This document shows, in pieces, positions 9,259-18,562 of a stretch of 64,000 nucleotides of DNA (within the stretch, counting starts at the first letter, position 1; each line of letters starts with the position of its first letter). The position numbers were made by a program, and so were the translations under genes. The stretch spans positions 1-64,000 of the forward strand of contig JADIMH010000012.1 of the NCBI GenBank assembly GCA_017694885.1. Direction: 5' to 3'. Under the pieces are notes generated by a model. It had not been told where the DNA came from. It did no database searches and was given only the letters and a program-made list of their open reading frames with translations. Source of the DNA: Candidatus Cryptobacteroides faecipullorum (lineage in GTDB: Bacteria > Bacteroidota > Bacteroidia > Bacteroidales > UBA932).

Positions 9259-9427
9259 TAGCAAAAATCAGGTTTAACGGAGGCAAAGTTGCATCAGAAC
9301 ACGGATTCCTCAAAATCAATGTGGCGAAACAAGCGGGACATTAAAAAAGTTTTTACGTTTTTTTAAACTCAGCCGAATACCCTTCCGCCTTAAAAAACGG
9401 AAATTTTTTAAAGAAACAGAAAAAACA

Positions 9428-9449
9428 GGCTCAGGCCGCCTCCTGAGCC
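9428..9449 (-). terminator. Minus-strand hairpin with T-run upstream of ssb
   Basis: GGCTCAGG (9428-9435) and CCTGAGCC (9442-9449) form a perfect 8-bp stem with a 6-nt loop. Read on the minus strand it is followed by TGTTTTTTCTG, a terminator signature. It would stop transcription arriving from the GT39 operon after it has crossed ssb in antisense. The rest of 9265-9544 is AT-rich and holds a near-match -7 box (TTACTTTG, 9473-9480) for ssb. Confidence 0.55.
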
Positions 9450-9544
9450 GCACAGCATAAGAAAATTCTGCATTACTTTGCATCAGGCCGGGCAGAGCGC
9501 TCAGTATTTCCGGTCAGTGATACTATATTATTAAAACGACATTT

Positions 9545-9874
9545 ATGGAACAGTTGAACAGAATCGAATTGAGGGGGAACGTAGGTAATGTACGTATCTC
9601 TGAAGTGGGTGGCAGCCGTGTGGCAAGATTCTCCCTGGCTACAAATTTCATGTACAGAGGCAAAGACAATGAAGCCGTGCTGGAAACCACATGGCATAAC
9701 ATAGTCGCATGGAGCGGAAAAGGCATGCCTGACTTCTCGTCAATATCGAAAGGGGCTTCGGTGTATGTAACAGGACGGCTGCGCACTTCAAGGTTTACCG
9801 GGAATGACGGAATAGAAAGGACCGTCTATGAAGTCATTGCCTCTAAGGTCGAAGTGCAGGAGAACCAGGCATAA
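9545..9874 (+). CDS. ssb: Single-stranded DNA-binding protein
   Basis: A 109-residue OB-fold protein. The start NRIELRGNVGNVRISEVGG and the GASVYVTGRLRTSRFTGNDG segment are typical of SSB. It coats single-stranded DNA in replication and repair. It is shorter than E. coli SSB and lacks the acidic tail ending in DDIPF, which usually recruits partner proteins. It is therefore either a short SSB/PriB-like paralogue or an accessory copy, as is common in Bacteroidota. Its 3' end overlaps the convergent glycosyltransferase gene by 32 bp. Confidence 0.85.
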   Translation: MEQLNRIELRGNVGNVRISEVGGSRVARFSLATNFMYRGKDNEAVLETTWHNIVAWSGKGMPDFSSISKGASVYVTGRLRTSRFTGNDGIERTVYEVIASKVEVQENQA

Positions 9875-11492
9875 GGTAAAGACTGTATTCGCCGACCTGC
9901 TCGGGTACGGTTCCGAGCAGGCGGTCATACAGTTCCGGATCATGCACGGCGACTGAAGTCTTTACTATCAGCACGTGAGGACCAAGGGAAGAATCAAGGT
10001 AAGCCCGGACGTCTTTCCCGAAGTCGGTGATGTCCTTATGCAGATATACGTTCATATTCACTGGGCGGAACACCGACAGGGTAACATACCCCGTATCGCA
10101 CGGCAGTCCTGAAGCCATAGTCTCGGCGGTACGGCAAACATTGCGGTAGCCGATATAGTCGTTTGCCTGAGGGAGCACCGCAGACATTGTGGCTGTGCAT
10201 AGCAGCATTGTCGTTGCAATGGAAATGACAGGAAGCTGCCATGAACGGCTTTTCAGAACCAGTATCATGGAAATGACTCCGCCTGAGGCCAGGACAGCAA
10301 GGGCGGTCCAGACGCAAGGCGACCAGGCAAAGCCGTACATTTCAAGGGCAGGAATACAATGCGTGACGAGAATGGCGATTCCTCCGGTGCCTGCCAGGAC
10401 AAATACTGATGCAGGTATCATCAGAGCCGCAGTATGCCATGCCCTCCATCGGAATCTGCCGGAAACAAGCGGAAGCAGACAGGTCATGAACGGGAATATC
10501 GGCAGAAGGTATATGGAAAGTTTGGAACTGAATGAGGAAAGCATGACGAATGTGCATGCCGTTACAGAAACGGACAGTCTGCGCATGCTCTTTTCACAAA
10601 AGTTCCCGGAACCGGAAATACCATGTCCGAATTCGGAAAAGAACACAATTATCAGCAAGATTGAATACGGAGCAAAAACATACGATACGGCTACTGCATA
10701 GTACCAGAACGGTTCCTTGTGGTGAAATGCGTCCACGGCCCTGTCTACAGTCTGATGGAAAAGCAGGTTCTCAAGATATGGCCATCCACCTTCAATCCGC
10801 ACTCCTGTAAACCATATGGCACACAGCATGGCGATAATGCCCCATGTCTTCCATCCGAGATATTTCCCGATATCTCTGATCTTGCCTTCCATAGCAAGGA
10901 AGACGGCAATGGCGGCCGGAGGGACAAGAAGTCCAACGGGGCCTTTGGCAAACAGTGCAAGGAAGATGCACACAGGAAGCAGGAAACCATGTACCTTGCC
11001 GCGGCCTTTTCCAGTATACAATTTATAAAATGAATACAATGCCAAGACTATGAACATACACATCATCATATCCATCCTCAGAAATAAGGACGTCCCGAGA
11101 AAAAGGGCGGAAGTTCCCAGCATCATGGATGAAGCGAATCTGGAAAGGAATCCGGAGTCTCCTGATGCCGATGCATACCATCTGTCCATTACCGACATGA
11201 TCACCGTTGCAGGTATGAACGAAAGAAGCGAAAGCGCGAACATGCAATGCCTGCCGAAAACTGTCCGCAGAAGCATCATAAGCCAGAAATACAACGGAGG
11301 CTTGTCGGCATACGGCTCGCCCTGGTTGGTAAATGTGAAAAGATGCCCGTCTGCCAGGGCTTCATCAGCTATATTGAGATACCTCAACTCATTGCCGGGA
11401 GTAAAATCCCTCATGGCCATAATAGGAGCCAGTGCGATGAACATCAGGATGGCAGCCGATGCCGCAGGATATCTTAGAAAAAATTTCTTCAT
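9843..11492 (-). CDS. ArnT-like family 39 glycosyltransferase, membrane-bound
   Basis: A 549-residue integral membrane protein with about eleven or twelve hydrophobic segments in its first two thirds and a soluble C-terminal tail. The first periplasmic loop (RDFTPGNELRYLNIADEAL, then YADKPPLYFWL) carries the acidic and DKPP features of the ArnT/PMT superfamily. These enzymes move a sugar from an undecaprenyl-phosphate donor to lipid A or a protein on the periplasmic side. It is the last gene of a three-gene operon behind a LAB_N protein (1-bp gap) and a GT2 donor-sugar enzyme. The acceptor is unknown; a lipid A or envelope glycolipid decoration is the natural reading of the set. Confidence 0.82.
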   Translation of the reverse strand: MKKFFLRYPAASAAILMFIALAPIMAMRDFTPGNELRYLNIADEALADGHLFTFTNQGEPYADKPPLYFWLMMLLRTVFGRHCMFALSLLSFIPATVIMSVMDRWYASASGDSGFLSRFASSMMLGTSALFLGTSLFLRMDMMMCMFIVLALYSFYKLYTGKGRGKVHGFLLPVCIFLALFAKGPVGLLVPPAAIAVFLAMEGKIRDIGKYLGWKTWGIIAMLCAIWFTGVRIEGGWPYLENLLFHQTVDRAVDAFHHKEPFWYYAVAVSYVFAPYSILLIIVFFSEFGHGISGSGNFCEKSMRRLSVSVTACTFVMLSSFSSKLSIYLLPIFPFMTCLLPLVSGRFRWRAWHTAALMIPASVFVLAGTGGIAILVTHCIPALEMYGFAWSPCVWTALAVLASGGVISMILVLKSRSWQLPVISIATTMLLCTATMSAVLPQANDYIGYRNVCRTAETMASGLPCDTGYVTLSVFRPVNMNVYLHKDITDFGKDVRAYLDSSLGPHVLIVKTSVAVHDPELYDRLLGTVPEQVGEYSLYLMPGSPALRP

Positions 11493-11493
11493 G

Positions 11494-12141
11494 TCAGTCT
11501 GTTTCAGTTCCGGATGAATCCGTTTCCCGCCGGCCGATGATCAGGTTGCGGAGATACGCCGTAAATCCGAATGCCTGCCCGAGTATAAGTACCGGATCAT
11601 GTCTGAAAATTCCGTAAGCTATTATAAGTCCTGAACCTATGAGGCTTATTATCCAGAACCCGAGAGGGAGCATGGATTCATGTCTCCGAAAAGAATATGC
11701 CCACTGGTACACGAACCTCAGGGTGAATACTATCTGACCGGCAGACCCGAACAGTACCAGAGAAAACGGGACATTTTCATTGCGGAAGAAGTTGTCCGCA
11801 AATGCGCCGGCATCTTTCAGCATGAAAGCTATCGCCAGCAGAGGCGTAACTGTCAGGACTGTTTTCAATATGAAATGCAGCCTCCCCCAGATTCCCTTGC
11901 TTTTCAGGTTCCACAGATAGATATAGTATGAAATGAACTGCCCCAGAATTATGGAAAAATCATCGCGGAGCCATCCGTAAAGACAGAAAAGCCACGAGCC
12001 TGCGATACTGAATACCCAATATGAGACGGGAGATCCGACATGCCTGCTTTTCTCTGCCTTGATCCACTGGAAAAGAGTTCGGGCCGAAAAGAAAATCTGT
12101 GCGGCAAAGCCTATGGCATATATGAATACAGAATAACTCAC
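11494..12141 (-). CDS. Tandem LAB_N membrane protein
   Basis: A 215-residue membrane protein made of two copies of the lipid-A-biosynthesis N-terminal (LAB_N) domain. Copy 1 (about residues 8-90) has FSARTLFQWIKAEKS and YWVFSIAGSWLFCLYGWLR. Copy 2 (about 125-205) has FTLRFVYQWAYSFRR and FWIISLIGSGLIIAYGIFR. Each copy contains an aromatic/Arg start, a GS turn and an ILGQ motif. LAB_N domains occur beside glycosyltransferases acting on lipid-linked sugars. It sits between the GT2 gene and the ArnT-like gene. The biochemical role is not established. Confidence 0.82.
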   Translation of the reverse strand: MSYSVFIYAIGFAAQIFFSARTLFQWIKAEKSRHVGSPVSYWVFSIAGSWLFCLYGWLRDDFSIILGQFISYYIYLWNLKSKGIWGRLHFILKTVLTVTPLLAIAFMLKDAGAFADNFFRNENVPFSLVLFGSAGQIVFTLRFVYQWAYSFRRHESMLPLGFWIISLIGSGLIIAYGIFRHDPVLILGQAFGFTAYLRNLIIGRRETDSSGTETD

Positions 12142-12148
12142 GGCGGTG

Positions 12149-12913
12149 TCAGTTCGATTGTTCCCGGCATTCCGGCCCGGATACGATGTTCGAGCGGCTG
12201 ACAGAATAGTTTATATACCTTGTTTTCATCCATCTGTATGCGAAACAGTCGGATAAAGGTCCCAAGAGCCTGTTCCACAGGTGGAACTTGGACTTCCCGG
12301 CAAGCCTGTGGTAATGCCTGACCGGAATCTGCATATAAGAGCCTCCGTCCTGCAGCAGCACAAGAGCCGGAAAAAAGCGGTGCATACCTTTGAACATAGG
12401 AATGCTTTTCGCACATTCTGTCCTGAAGACCTTAAGCGGACAGCCGGTATCTGCAGCACCGTCATGCGTCATAATCCGCCTGAAACCGTTGGCAATCCTG
12501 GACTGCATCCTTTTGAATATATTGTCATGGCGGTCGGCCCTGATCCCCGTAACCATACTGCAATCCACTATATGCGGCAGCAGTAGCGAGAAATCTTCAG
12601 GAGAAGTCTGCATATCCGCGTCCATATAGCCTACGTATCTTGATTCGGCAAAGTCGAAACCTGCCTTTATGGCCGCACTCAGGCCGGCATTGGAGGCAAA
12701 CCTTATATAGAAAAAGCCATCATGCTCGGAGCACGCCTTTTCAATGAGACTTCCTGAACCGTCCGTAGAACCGTCGTCCACAAACAATGCGCATGCCTTG
12801 TACGGACAGCGTGGAAGATATGATGAAATGGTATCGGCCAGGCGCGGCATATTCCCTTCTTCGTTGAAGACAGGGACGATGATTGTAAATTCGTATTTCG
12901 ATGTAACGTTCAT
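12149..12913 (-). CDS. GT2 glycosyltransferase, polyprenyl-phosphate sugar synthase type
   Basis: A 254-residue GT-A glycosyltransferase. The N-terminus (FTIIVPVFNEEGNMPRL), the nucleotide-binding DDGSTDGS and the metal-binding DADMQ motifs match the DPM1/ArnC class, which makes an undecaprenyl- or dolichyl-phosphate sugar. No C-terminal membrane segments are seen, so it is the soluble type. It is the first gene of the operon: it would load the sugar on a lipid carrier, the LAB_N protein may help flip or handle it, and the ArnT-like enzyme would use it in the periplasm. That pathway order is inferred from neighbours. Confidence 0.85.
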   Translation of the reverse strand: MNVTSKYEFTIIVPVFNEEGNMPRLADTISSYLPRCPYKACALFVDDGSTDGSGSLIEKACSEHDGFFYIRFASNAGLSAAIKAGFDFAESRYVGYMDADMQTSPEDFSLLLPHIVDCSMVTGIRADRHDNIFKRMQSRIANGFRRIMTHDGAADTGCPLKVFRTECAKSIPMFKGMHRFFPALVLLQDGGSYMQIPVRHYHRLAGKSKFHLWNRLLGPLSDCFAYRWMKTRYINYSVSRSNIVSGPECREQSN

Positions 12914-13141
12914 TGATTGTAAGTCATGCCGTCATTGACGGACCTGTCAAGCTTTAATGCAATAACTGTTTTACAGGCGGGCATGCCCTACAAAAACCAT
13001 AGTAAAAAACGTTTGCAGACACTTCCGTGGCGTCGATTTCAACCTTCTGATAATTTTTGGCTCCTTTAACGACAAGTACTTCCTGACATTTCCGGAAAGA
13101 GGCAGCATACCGGAGCAGACTCACTTCTTATGCAATCAAAT

Positions 13142-13216
13142 TTGAAAGATTCAAGATTAAGCTATATATTTGCGCCCGTAATCATGGGAAAATATGGAAA
13201 TCATTGAAAGATTCAA
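13142..13216 (+). promoter_or_regulatory. pflB promoter with a duplicated palindrome
   Basis: A -7 box TATATTTG (13165-13172) lies 20 bp after a TTTG (-33) at 13141-13144. The perfect palindrome TTGAAAGATTCAA covers the -33 element (13142-13154) and recurs unchanged at 13204-13216, just inside the coding region, 62 bp away. TTGA...TCAA resembles a CRP/FNR half-site pair, but with a spacer one base shorter than the FNR consensus. Confidence 0.65.
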
Positions 13217-15422
13217 AGGCGGGGAATGGACCCGCAAGATTGACGTGTCGGATTTCGTTTACAGGAACATTACTCCTTATACAGGAGATGCATCTTTCCT
13301 GAAAGGACCGTCAGAGCGCACAAAAAAACTTTGGAACGAATGTCTCAAAGCTCTTGATGAAGAAAGGAAAAACAATGGCGTGCGCGCTATCGATGCAAAG
13401 ACCATCTCTACTATCACATCCCACAAGGCCGGGTACATCGACAAGGAGTGCGAACTCATTGTCGGTCTGCAGACCGATGAACTTTTGAAAAGGGCCATCA
13501 AGCCTTTCGGCGGGTTCAGGGTAACCGAAAAAGCCTGCAGGGAAAACGGAGTGGAGATCGATCCGCAGGTAAAGGAAATTTTCACACACTACCGCAAGAC
13601 CCACAATGACGGAGTGTTCGATGTATATACTGAAGAGATCCTCAAGTTCAGGTCGCTCGGTTTCCTTACCGGACTGCCTGACAACTACTCCAGAGGACGT
13701 ATCATAGGAGACTACAGAAGGCTTGCCTTGTACGGTGCGGACAGGCTCATAGAGGCCAAGAAGGAAGACCTGAAACATCTTACCGGCCCTATGACCGAGG
13801 CAAGGATAAGGCTGAGGGAAGAAGTATCGGAGCAGATACACGCCCTCAACGAAATCAAGGTTCTCGGAGAATATTACGGACTGGAACTGGGAAGGCCGGC
13901 CTACACTGCACAGGAAGCCGTACAGTGGGTCTACATGGCATATCTCGCGGCTGTCAAGGAACAGGACGGTGCGGCAATGTCTCTGGGCAATGTCTCATCT
14001 TTCCTCGATATCTATATCCAGTATGATCTGGACCACGGCGTCATCGACGAGTCGTTCGCACAGGAGCTCATCGACCAGTTCGTAATGAAGCTCCGCATGG
14101 TACGCCACCTGAGGATGCAGTCTTACAATGACATCTTCGCTGGTGACCCGACATGGGTGACCGAATCGCTCGGAGGACGTTTCAACGACGGCAAGGTGAA
14201 AGTCACCAAGACTTCATTCCGCTTCCTCCAGACACTCTACAACCTCGGACCTGCACCGGAGCCGAACATGACAGTGCTCTGGAGCCCTGAACTCCCGGAA
14301 GGATTCAAGGAATTCTGCGCAAAGGTTTCCGTGGACACCAGCTCCATCCAGTACGAAAACGATGATCTGATGCGCCATGTGCGCGGATGCGATGATTACG
14401 GTATCGCATGCTGCGTGTCATATCAGGCCATCGGAAAGGCCATACAGTTCTTCGGTGCTCGCGCCAACCTCGCGAAAGCCCTTCTTCTGGCAATTAACGG
14501 AGGCCGCTGCGAAAACACAGGCACGCTGATGGTCAAGGGCATAGAACCTCTCAAGAGCGATGTCCTCGACTTCGAGGAAGTGGTCACCAACTATAAGAAA
14601 GTCCTTCATGAAGTGGCAAGGGTGTATAACGAAGCGATGAACATCATCCACTACATGCATGACAAGTACGACTATGAAAGGTCTCAGATGGCATTCATAG
14701 ATACGGATCCGGCCATCAACCTTGCATACGGAGTAGCAGGACTCTCCATCGCCGCAGACTCCCTTTCTGCCATCAAATACGCAAAGGTAACGGCTCACCG
14801 CAATGCCGACGGGCTTACAGACGGATTCGACATCGAAGGAGAATACCCTTGCTTCGGAAACGACAACGACAAGGTGGACAGCATAGCAGTGGATCTGGTC
14901 CACTATTTCAGCACCGAACTTGGAAAGCTGCCGATATACAAGAACGCCACTCCTACCCTCTCCCTCCTTACCATCACTTCCAATGTGATGTACGGAAAGA
15001 AGACAGGAGCCACTCCTGACGGAAGGGCCAAAGGCGTTGCCTTCGCTCCGGGAGCCAACCCTATGCACGGACGCGACTCGCATGGTGCCATAGCTTCGCT
15101 CAGTTCAGTAGCGAAACTCGACTACCACGATGCGATGGACGGTATAAGCAATACTTTCTCCATCGTGCCTAAATCACTCGGGCCTACATCCGGAGAAAGG
15201 GTCGAAAATCTGGTAACCATGATGGACGGATATTTCACTAAAGGCGCCCACCATCTGAACGTGAATGTCCTCAACAGGGAAATGCTCGAAGATGCGATGG
15301 AACATCCGGAGAACTATCCTCAGCTTACCATCAGGGTTTCAGGATATGCGGTGAACTTCACCAAACTGAGCAGGGAGCATCAGTTGGAAGTCATAGCCCG
15401 CACCTTCCACCAAAGCATGTAA
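13194..15422 (+). CDS. pflB: Pyruvate formate-lyase (formate C-acetyltransferase)
   Basis: A 742-residue glycyl-radical enzyme, the usual length. It converts pyruvate and CoA to acetyl-CoA and formate in the cytosol under anaerobic conditions. Catalytic C406 and C407 are in IACCVS, and the glycyl radical is G717 in RVSGYAVNF. The activase pflA follows after 5 bp. ATG at 13194 gives the normal [10 protein letters not shown] start and a 15-20 nt leader from the promoter at 13165. Confidence 0.98.
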   Translation: MEIIERFKGGEWTRKIDVSDFVYRNITPYTGDASFLKGPSERTKKLWNECLKALDEERKNNGVRAIDAKTISTITSHKAGYIDKECELIVGLQTDELLKRAIKPFGGFRVTEKACRENGVEIDPQVKEIFTHYRKTHNDGVFDVYTEEILKFRSLGFLTGLPDNYSRGRIIGDYRRLALYGADRLIEAKKEDLKHLTGPMTEARIRLREEVSEQIHALNEIKVLGEYYGLELGRPAYTAQEAVQWVYMAYLAAVKEQDGAAMSLGNVSSFLDIYIQYDLDHGVIDESFAQELIDQFVMKLRMVRHLRMQSYNDIFAGDPTWVTESLGGRFNDGKVKVTKTSFRFLQTLYNLGPAPEPNMTVLWSPELPEGFKEFCAKVSVDTSSIQYENDDLMRHVRGCDDYGIACCVSYQAIGKAIQFFGARANLAKALLLAINGGRCENTGTLMVKGIEPLKSDVLDFEEVVTNYKKVLHEVARVYNEAMNIIHYMHDKYDYERSQMAFIDTDPAINLAYGVAGLSIAADSLSAIKYAKVTAHRNADGLTDGFDIEGEYPCFGNDNDKVDSIAVDLVHYFSTELGKLPIYKNATPTLSLLTITSNVMYGKKTGATPDGRAKGVAFAPGANPMHGRDSHGAIASLSSVAKLDYHDAMDGISNTFSIVPKSLGPTSGERVENLVTMMDGYFTKGAHHLNVNVLNREMLEDAMEHPENYPQLTIRVSGYAVNFTKLSREHQLEVIARTFHQSM

Positions 15423-15427
15423 AGGCT

Positions 15428-16156
15428 ATGGAACTGAAAGTCCATTCATACGAATCGATGGGAACTTATGACGGGCCGGGAATCCGGCTCGTTGTTTTTC
15501 TGCAGGGATGTCCGTTCAGATGCCTGTATTGCGCCAACCCGGATACTATTCCGCCGGCGGGTGGGACTCCTACCAAAGCGGAGGAAATCATCCGCATGGC
15601 AGTAAATGAAAAGCCTTTCTTCGGCAAAAGGGGCGGAGTCACCTTCTCCGGAGGCGAGCCTACGATGCAGGCGGCGGCTCTGATACCTGTAGTCGAAGGG
15701 TTGAAAGACAATGGCATCCACGTCTGCCTGGACTCGAACGGAGGTATCTGGAACGCCGATGTAGAGAGGCTTATGGAACTTACGGATCTGGTCCTGCTGG
15801 ATATAAAAGAGTTCAACCAGACCAGGCACGAGGCCCTGACCGGAAGGAGCAACACCAGAACGCTCGAAACGGCAAAGTGGCTGGAAGAGCACGGCAAGCC
15901 ATTCTGGCTCAGATATGTGCTGGTGCCGGGCTACAGCGATTCCGAAGAGGATATCCGGGCTTTGGGAGAGCATTTCAAAGGCTATGGCATGATCCAGAGA
16001 GTGGAAATCCTTCCATACCATACTCTCGGCGTAAACAAATATGAATCCCTGGGGCAGGAATACAAACTGAAGGACGTCCCTCTGAATACGAAAGAGCAGC
16101 TGGAAAGGGCCGAAAGGCTTTTCGGCGAATATTTCAGCTGCGTCGTTCTCAATTAA
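15428..16156 (+). CDS. pflA: Pyruvate formate-lyase activating enzyme
   Basis: A 242-residue radical-SAM protein. The [4Fe-4S] cluster motif is C28-x3-C32-x2-C35 in GCPFRCLYC, and SAM contacts appear in the TFSGGEP segment. It abstracts a hydrogen from the glycine of PflB to make the glycyl radical. It is 5 bp behind pflB and overlaps menA by one base (TAATG), so the four genes from 13.2 to 17.7 kb read as one operon. Confidence 0.96.
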   Translation: MELKVHSYESMGTYDGPGIRLVVFLQGCPFRCLYCANPDTIPPAGGTPTKAEEIIRMAVNEKPFFGKRGGVTFSGGEPTMQAAALIPVVEGLKDNGIHVCLDSNGGIWNADVERLMELTDLVLLDIKEFNQTRHEALTGRSNTRTLETAKWLEEHGKPFWLRYVLVPGYSDSEEDIRALGEHFKGYGMIQRVEILPYHTLGVNKYESLGQEYKLKDVPLNTKEQLERAERLFGEYFSCVVLN

Positions 16157-17070
16157 TGCATATGGGAAACAGGAAACATACTTTCAAAGAGTGGATCATA
16201 GCCGTAAGGCCATGGTCGTTCCCGGCTTCGGCAATGCCGGTAATCGTCACCCTGGGCTATCTGCTGTGGAAAAGCGGGGAAACGCCTATTGCACTCAACT
16301 GGGGCTACGGGATATGGGCTCTGGTAAACATAATCATCTTCCATGCCGCCGGAAACACATGGAGCGACTATTTCGATTTCAGGAAATCAGTCGATGCGGA
16401 AGACACTTTCGGAGTAAAGACCCTGACCAGCGGAATGTTCTCTCCGGAAGAGATAAAGAGGCTCTCCATCGTACTGCTTGCCGTAGCCGTTGCCGGAGGG
16501 ATTGCGCTCATGTGCCTGACAGGCCTGCCTCTGCTGTGGATAGGACTCGGAGGAGCGGCCTGCTCTCTGCTCTATCCGTTTCTGAAGTACAATGCTCTCG
16601 GAGACCTGGTCATATTCATGGCCTATGCGATACTTCCGACTCTCGGCACTTCATTTGTCGCAAGCGGAGCCGTAGCCTGGGATTCGCTCTGGCTGGCGCC
16701 GCCTGTCGGTCTGATAACGGTAGCCATCCTGCACGCTAACAACACCAGGGATACGGCAACGGACAAAAGGGCCAATATCCGCACCTTCGCCATGGAAATC
16801 GGAGGGAAAGCATCCAGAATTACATACTATGCTGAAATACTGATACCGTTCGTATGGATCGCCGTCTGCTGCATTGCCGGGATTTTCCCGGTATGGAGCC
16901 TGTTTGCCGCAGCCGCTCTGGTACCGGCCTCGGCAAACATCAAAATGATGAAAAGATCCGGAAACGAGGGCACGTCAGCAATCGGCACGCTGGATGAAAT
17001 GACAGCCAAGCTCCAGATGGTATTTTCATTATTGCTGACCTTATCGTTCATCATCGCCTATGTCTTCTGA
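16156..17070 (+). CDS. menA: UbiA-family prenyltransferase, probably 1,4-dihydroxy-2-naphthoate polyprenyltransferase
   Basis: A 304-residue protein with about nine membrane segments. The two Asp-rich motifs of UbiA enzymes are present as NTWSDYFDF and NNTRDTATDKR. The N-terminal WIIAVRPWSFPASAMPV is typical of MenA, which attaches the isoprenoid tail in menaquinone synthesis at the inner membrane. It is read with pflBA (1-bp overlap) and the CPBP gene (11-bp overlap). The second ATG at 16162 is an alternative start. No other men genes are nearby, so naphthoate as the acceptor is inferred from family. Confidence 0.85.
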   Translation: MHMGNRKHTFKEWIIAVRPWSFPASAMPVIVTLGYLLWKSGETPIALNWGYGIWALVNIIIFHAAGNTWSDYFDFRKSVDAEDTFGVKTLTSGMFSPEEIKRLSIVLLAVAVAGGIALMCLTGLPLLWIGLGGAACSLLYPFLKYNALGDLVIFMAYAILPTLGTSFVASGAVAWDSLWLAPPVGLITVAILHANNTRDTATDKRANIRTFAMEIGGKASRITYYAEILIPFVWIAVCCIAGIFPVWSLFAAAALVPASANIKMMKRSGNEGTSAIGTLDEMTAKLQMVFSLLLTLSFIIAYVF

Positions 17071-17713
17071 CACCGTCGGCACACGCCAGACCGGCAATGC
17101 AGGGAAAGCCGCAGCCGCTGTGATGGCGGCTGCAGTATTGTGGTTCATCATGTTTTCCCCCTGGACGGCCCCTCATATGAATTTCTGGACCGCCATGTCC
17201 TGTTCGGCAGTAATACTCACGACTCTGGCCACCTGTTTCAGACCTGACACATGGAAATCGGCCTCAATAAAGTTCGCGGACCTTCCGGCCGGTGTTGCAA
17301 TCGCGGCCGCACTGTGGTGCGTATTCTGGATCGGAGACAAAACTTCATCAGCCATCTTCGGCTTTGCCAGGCCGCAGGTGGAACTCATTTACGGCATAAA
17401 AGGCGAGACTTCTCCCTGGCTGCTTTCCGCACTGCTGCTCCTGCTCATAGGTCCTGCCGAAGAACTGTTCTGGAGAGGGTACATACAGCGGACCCTGTCG
17501 GAAAAATGGAATGCCGACAAAGGAACTGCAGCAACGCTTGTCCTGTATTCCCTGGTACATGTCCCGTCGGGGAATTTCATGCTCGTCGCGGCAGCCTTCA
17601 CCGCCGGTCTCTTCTGGGGACTTCTATACAGATTTCTCCCTCAGAGACTTTGGGCGATAGTGATTTCTCACGCCATATGGGATGCCGCAGTATTCGTATG
17701 GTTTCCCATCTGA
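17060..17713 (+). CDS. CPBP (CAAX-like) intramembrane metalloprotease
   Basis: A 217-residue membrane protein of the CPBP/Abi family. The motifs are GPAEELFWRGY (EExxxR), LVHVP (motif 2 His) and ISHAIWD (motif 3 His). Family members cut membrane-proximal substrates; bacterial roles are often unknown. It overlaps menA by 11 bp and is the last gene of the pfl operon. Confidence 0.85.
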   Translation: MSSDTVGTRQTGNAGKAAAAVMAAAVLWFIMFSPWTAPHMNFWTAMSCSAVILTTLATCFRPDTWKSASIKFADLPAGVAIAAALWCVFWIGDKTSSAIFGFARPQVELIYGIKGETSPWLLSALLLLLIGPAEELFWRGYIQRTLSEKWNADKGTAATLVLYSLVHVPSGNFMLVAAAFTAGLFWGLLYRFLPQRLWAIVISHAIWDAAVFVWFPI

Positions 17714-17741
17714 GCATATAGGAAAAGAAATAAATATTGCA

Positions 17742-17749
17742 TACATTTG
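17742..17749 (+). promoter_or_regulatory. sodB -7 box
   Basis: TACATTTG, exact TAnnTTTG. It overlaps an upstream in-frame TTG (17747), which is why that TTG cannot be the start of sodB. Confidence 0.65.
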
Positions 17750-17776
17750 TGCAGATACAATAATATATTCATTGTC

Positions 17777-18349
17777 ATGAAACATTCATTACCTGAACTG
17801 CCGTACAGCCAGTATGCGCTGGCCCCGGCGATGAGCGCAGAGACCATTGAATATCACTACGGAAAACACCTTCAGACATATATCGACAATCTGAACAGGA
17901 TGATAGAAGGCTCCCCTTACGAGGACATGCCGGTAGAAGACATCATACGGAAGTCCACGGGAGGAATATACAACAATGCCGCACAGACCTGGAACCATAC
18001 TTTCTTTTTCCAGACTCTCACCCCCGGGCAGGTTCCCGTTCCGGAAAGGCTTGAAAAGGCACTGACAGAGACTTTCGGATCCGTAAATGCATTCAAGGAA
18101 GAATTTTCGAAAGCGGCGATTTCTCTTTTCGGCTCAGGATGGGTCTGGCTCGTTGAAGATGCCGAGGGGAAACTGTCCATACTACAGGAGCCGAATGCCG
18201 GCAATCCCATGACAAAAGGACTCAACCCGCTTCTTACAGTAGACGTTTGGGAACACGCCTATTACATCGACTACAGGAACAGACGTGCCGCCTATATCGA
18301 GGCATGGTGGAATCTGGTAGACTGGAATAAAGTGGAAGAAAGACTCTGA
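17777..18349 (+). CDS. sodB: Iron/manganese superoxide dismutase
   Basis: A 190-residue cytosolic dismutase of superoxide. The start MKHSLPELPYSQYALAP is the conserved N-terminus. Metal ligands are seen in the HYGKH region, TWNHTFF, and the DVWEHAYYIDY segment, with GSGWVWLV between them. ATG at 17777 is chosen because an earlier TTG falls inside the promoter. The metal (Fe, Mn or cambialistic) cannot be set from sequence alone. Confidence 0.96.
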   Translation: MKHSLPELPYSQYALAPAMSAETIEYHYGKHLQTYIDNLNRMIEGSPYEDMPVEDIIRKSTGGIYNNAAQTWNHTFFFQTLTPGQVPVPERLEKALTETFGSVNAFKEEFSKAAISLFGSGWVWLVEDAEGKLSILQEPNAGNPMTKGLNPLLTVDVWEHAYYIDYRNRRAAYIEAWWNLVDWNKVEERL

Positions 18350-18400
18350 CGGCAGTCATTGCATAGCGAATCATTCACCAAATAATCAAATACAGAAATC

Positions 18401-18562
18401 ATGAAGAAATATGTTTGCGTCATCTGCGGATACGTTTACGATCCGGCAGTAGGAGATCCGGACAGCGGAATCGAACCTGGAACAGCATTTGAAGACCTTC
18501 CTGCAGACTGGGTATGCCCGCTTTGCGGAGTCGGTAAAGAAGACTTCAAGGTCGAGGAGTAA
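18401..18562 (+). CDS. Rubredoxin
   Basis: A 53-residue protein with the two iron-binding motifs CVICG (C6, C9) and CPLCG (C39, C42) and the conserved YxYDP and DLPADWVCP segments. It carries single electrons on an Fe(S-Cys)4 centre in the cytosol, often to peroxide- or superoxide-reducing enzymes in anaerobes. It starts 51 bp after sodB and may share its transcript, so it belongs to an oxygen-defence pair. Its last 17 bp overlap queH on the other strand. Confidence 0.96.
   Translation: MKKYVCVICGYVYDPAVGDPDSGIEPGTAFEDLPADWVCPLCGVGKEDFKVEE

Noticed and set aside
12976..12990. GGGCATGCCC palindrome as an operator
   Set aside because: Short, single copy, and not placed near a recognisable promoter box.
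17747..17776. Upstream TTG start for sodB
   Set aside because: The TTG lies inside the -7 box TACATTTG, so it is not transcribed as coding sequence; the ATG at 17777 matches the family N-terminus.
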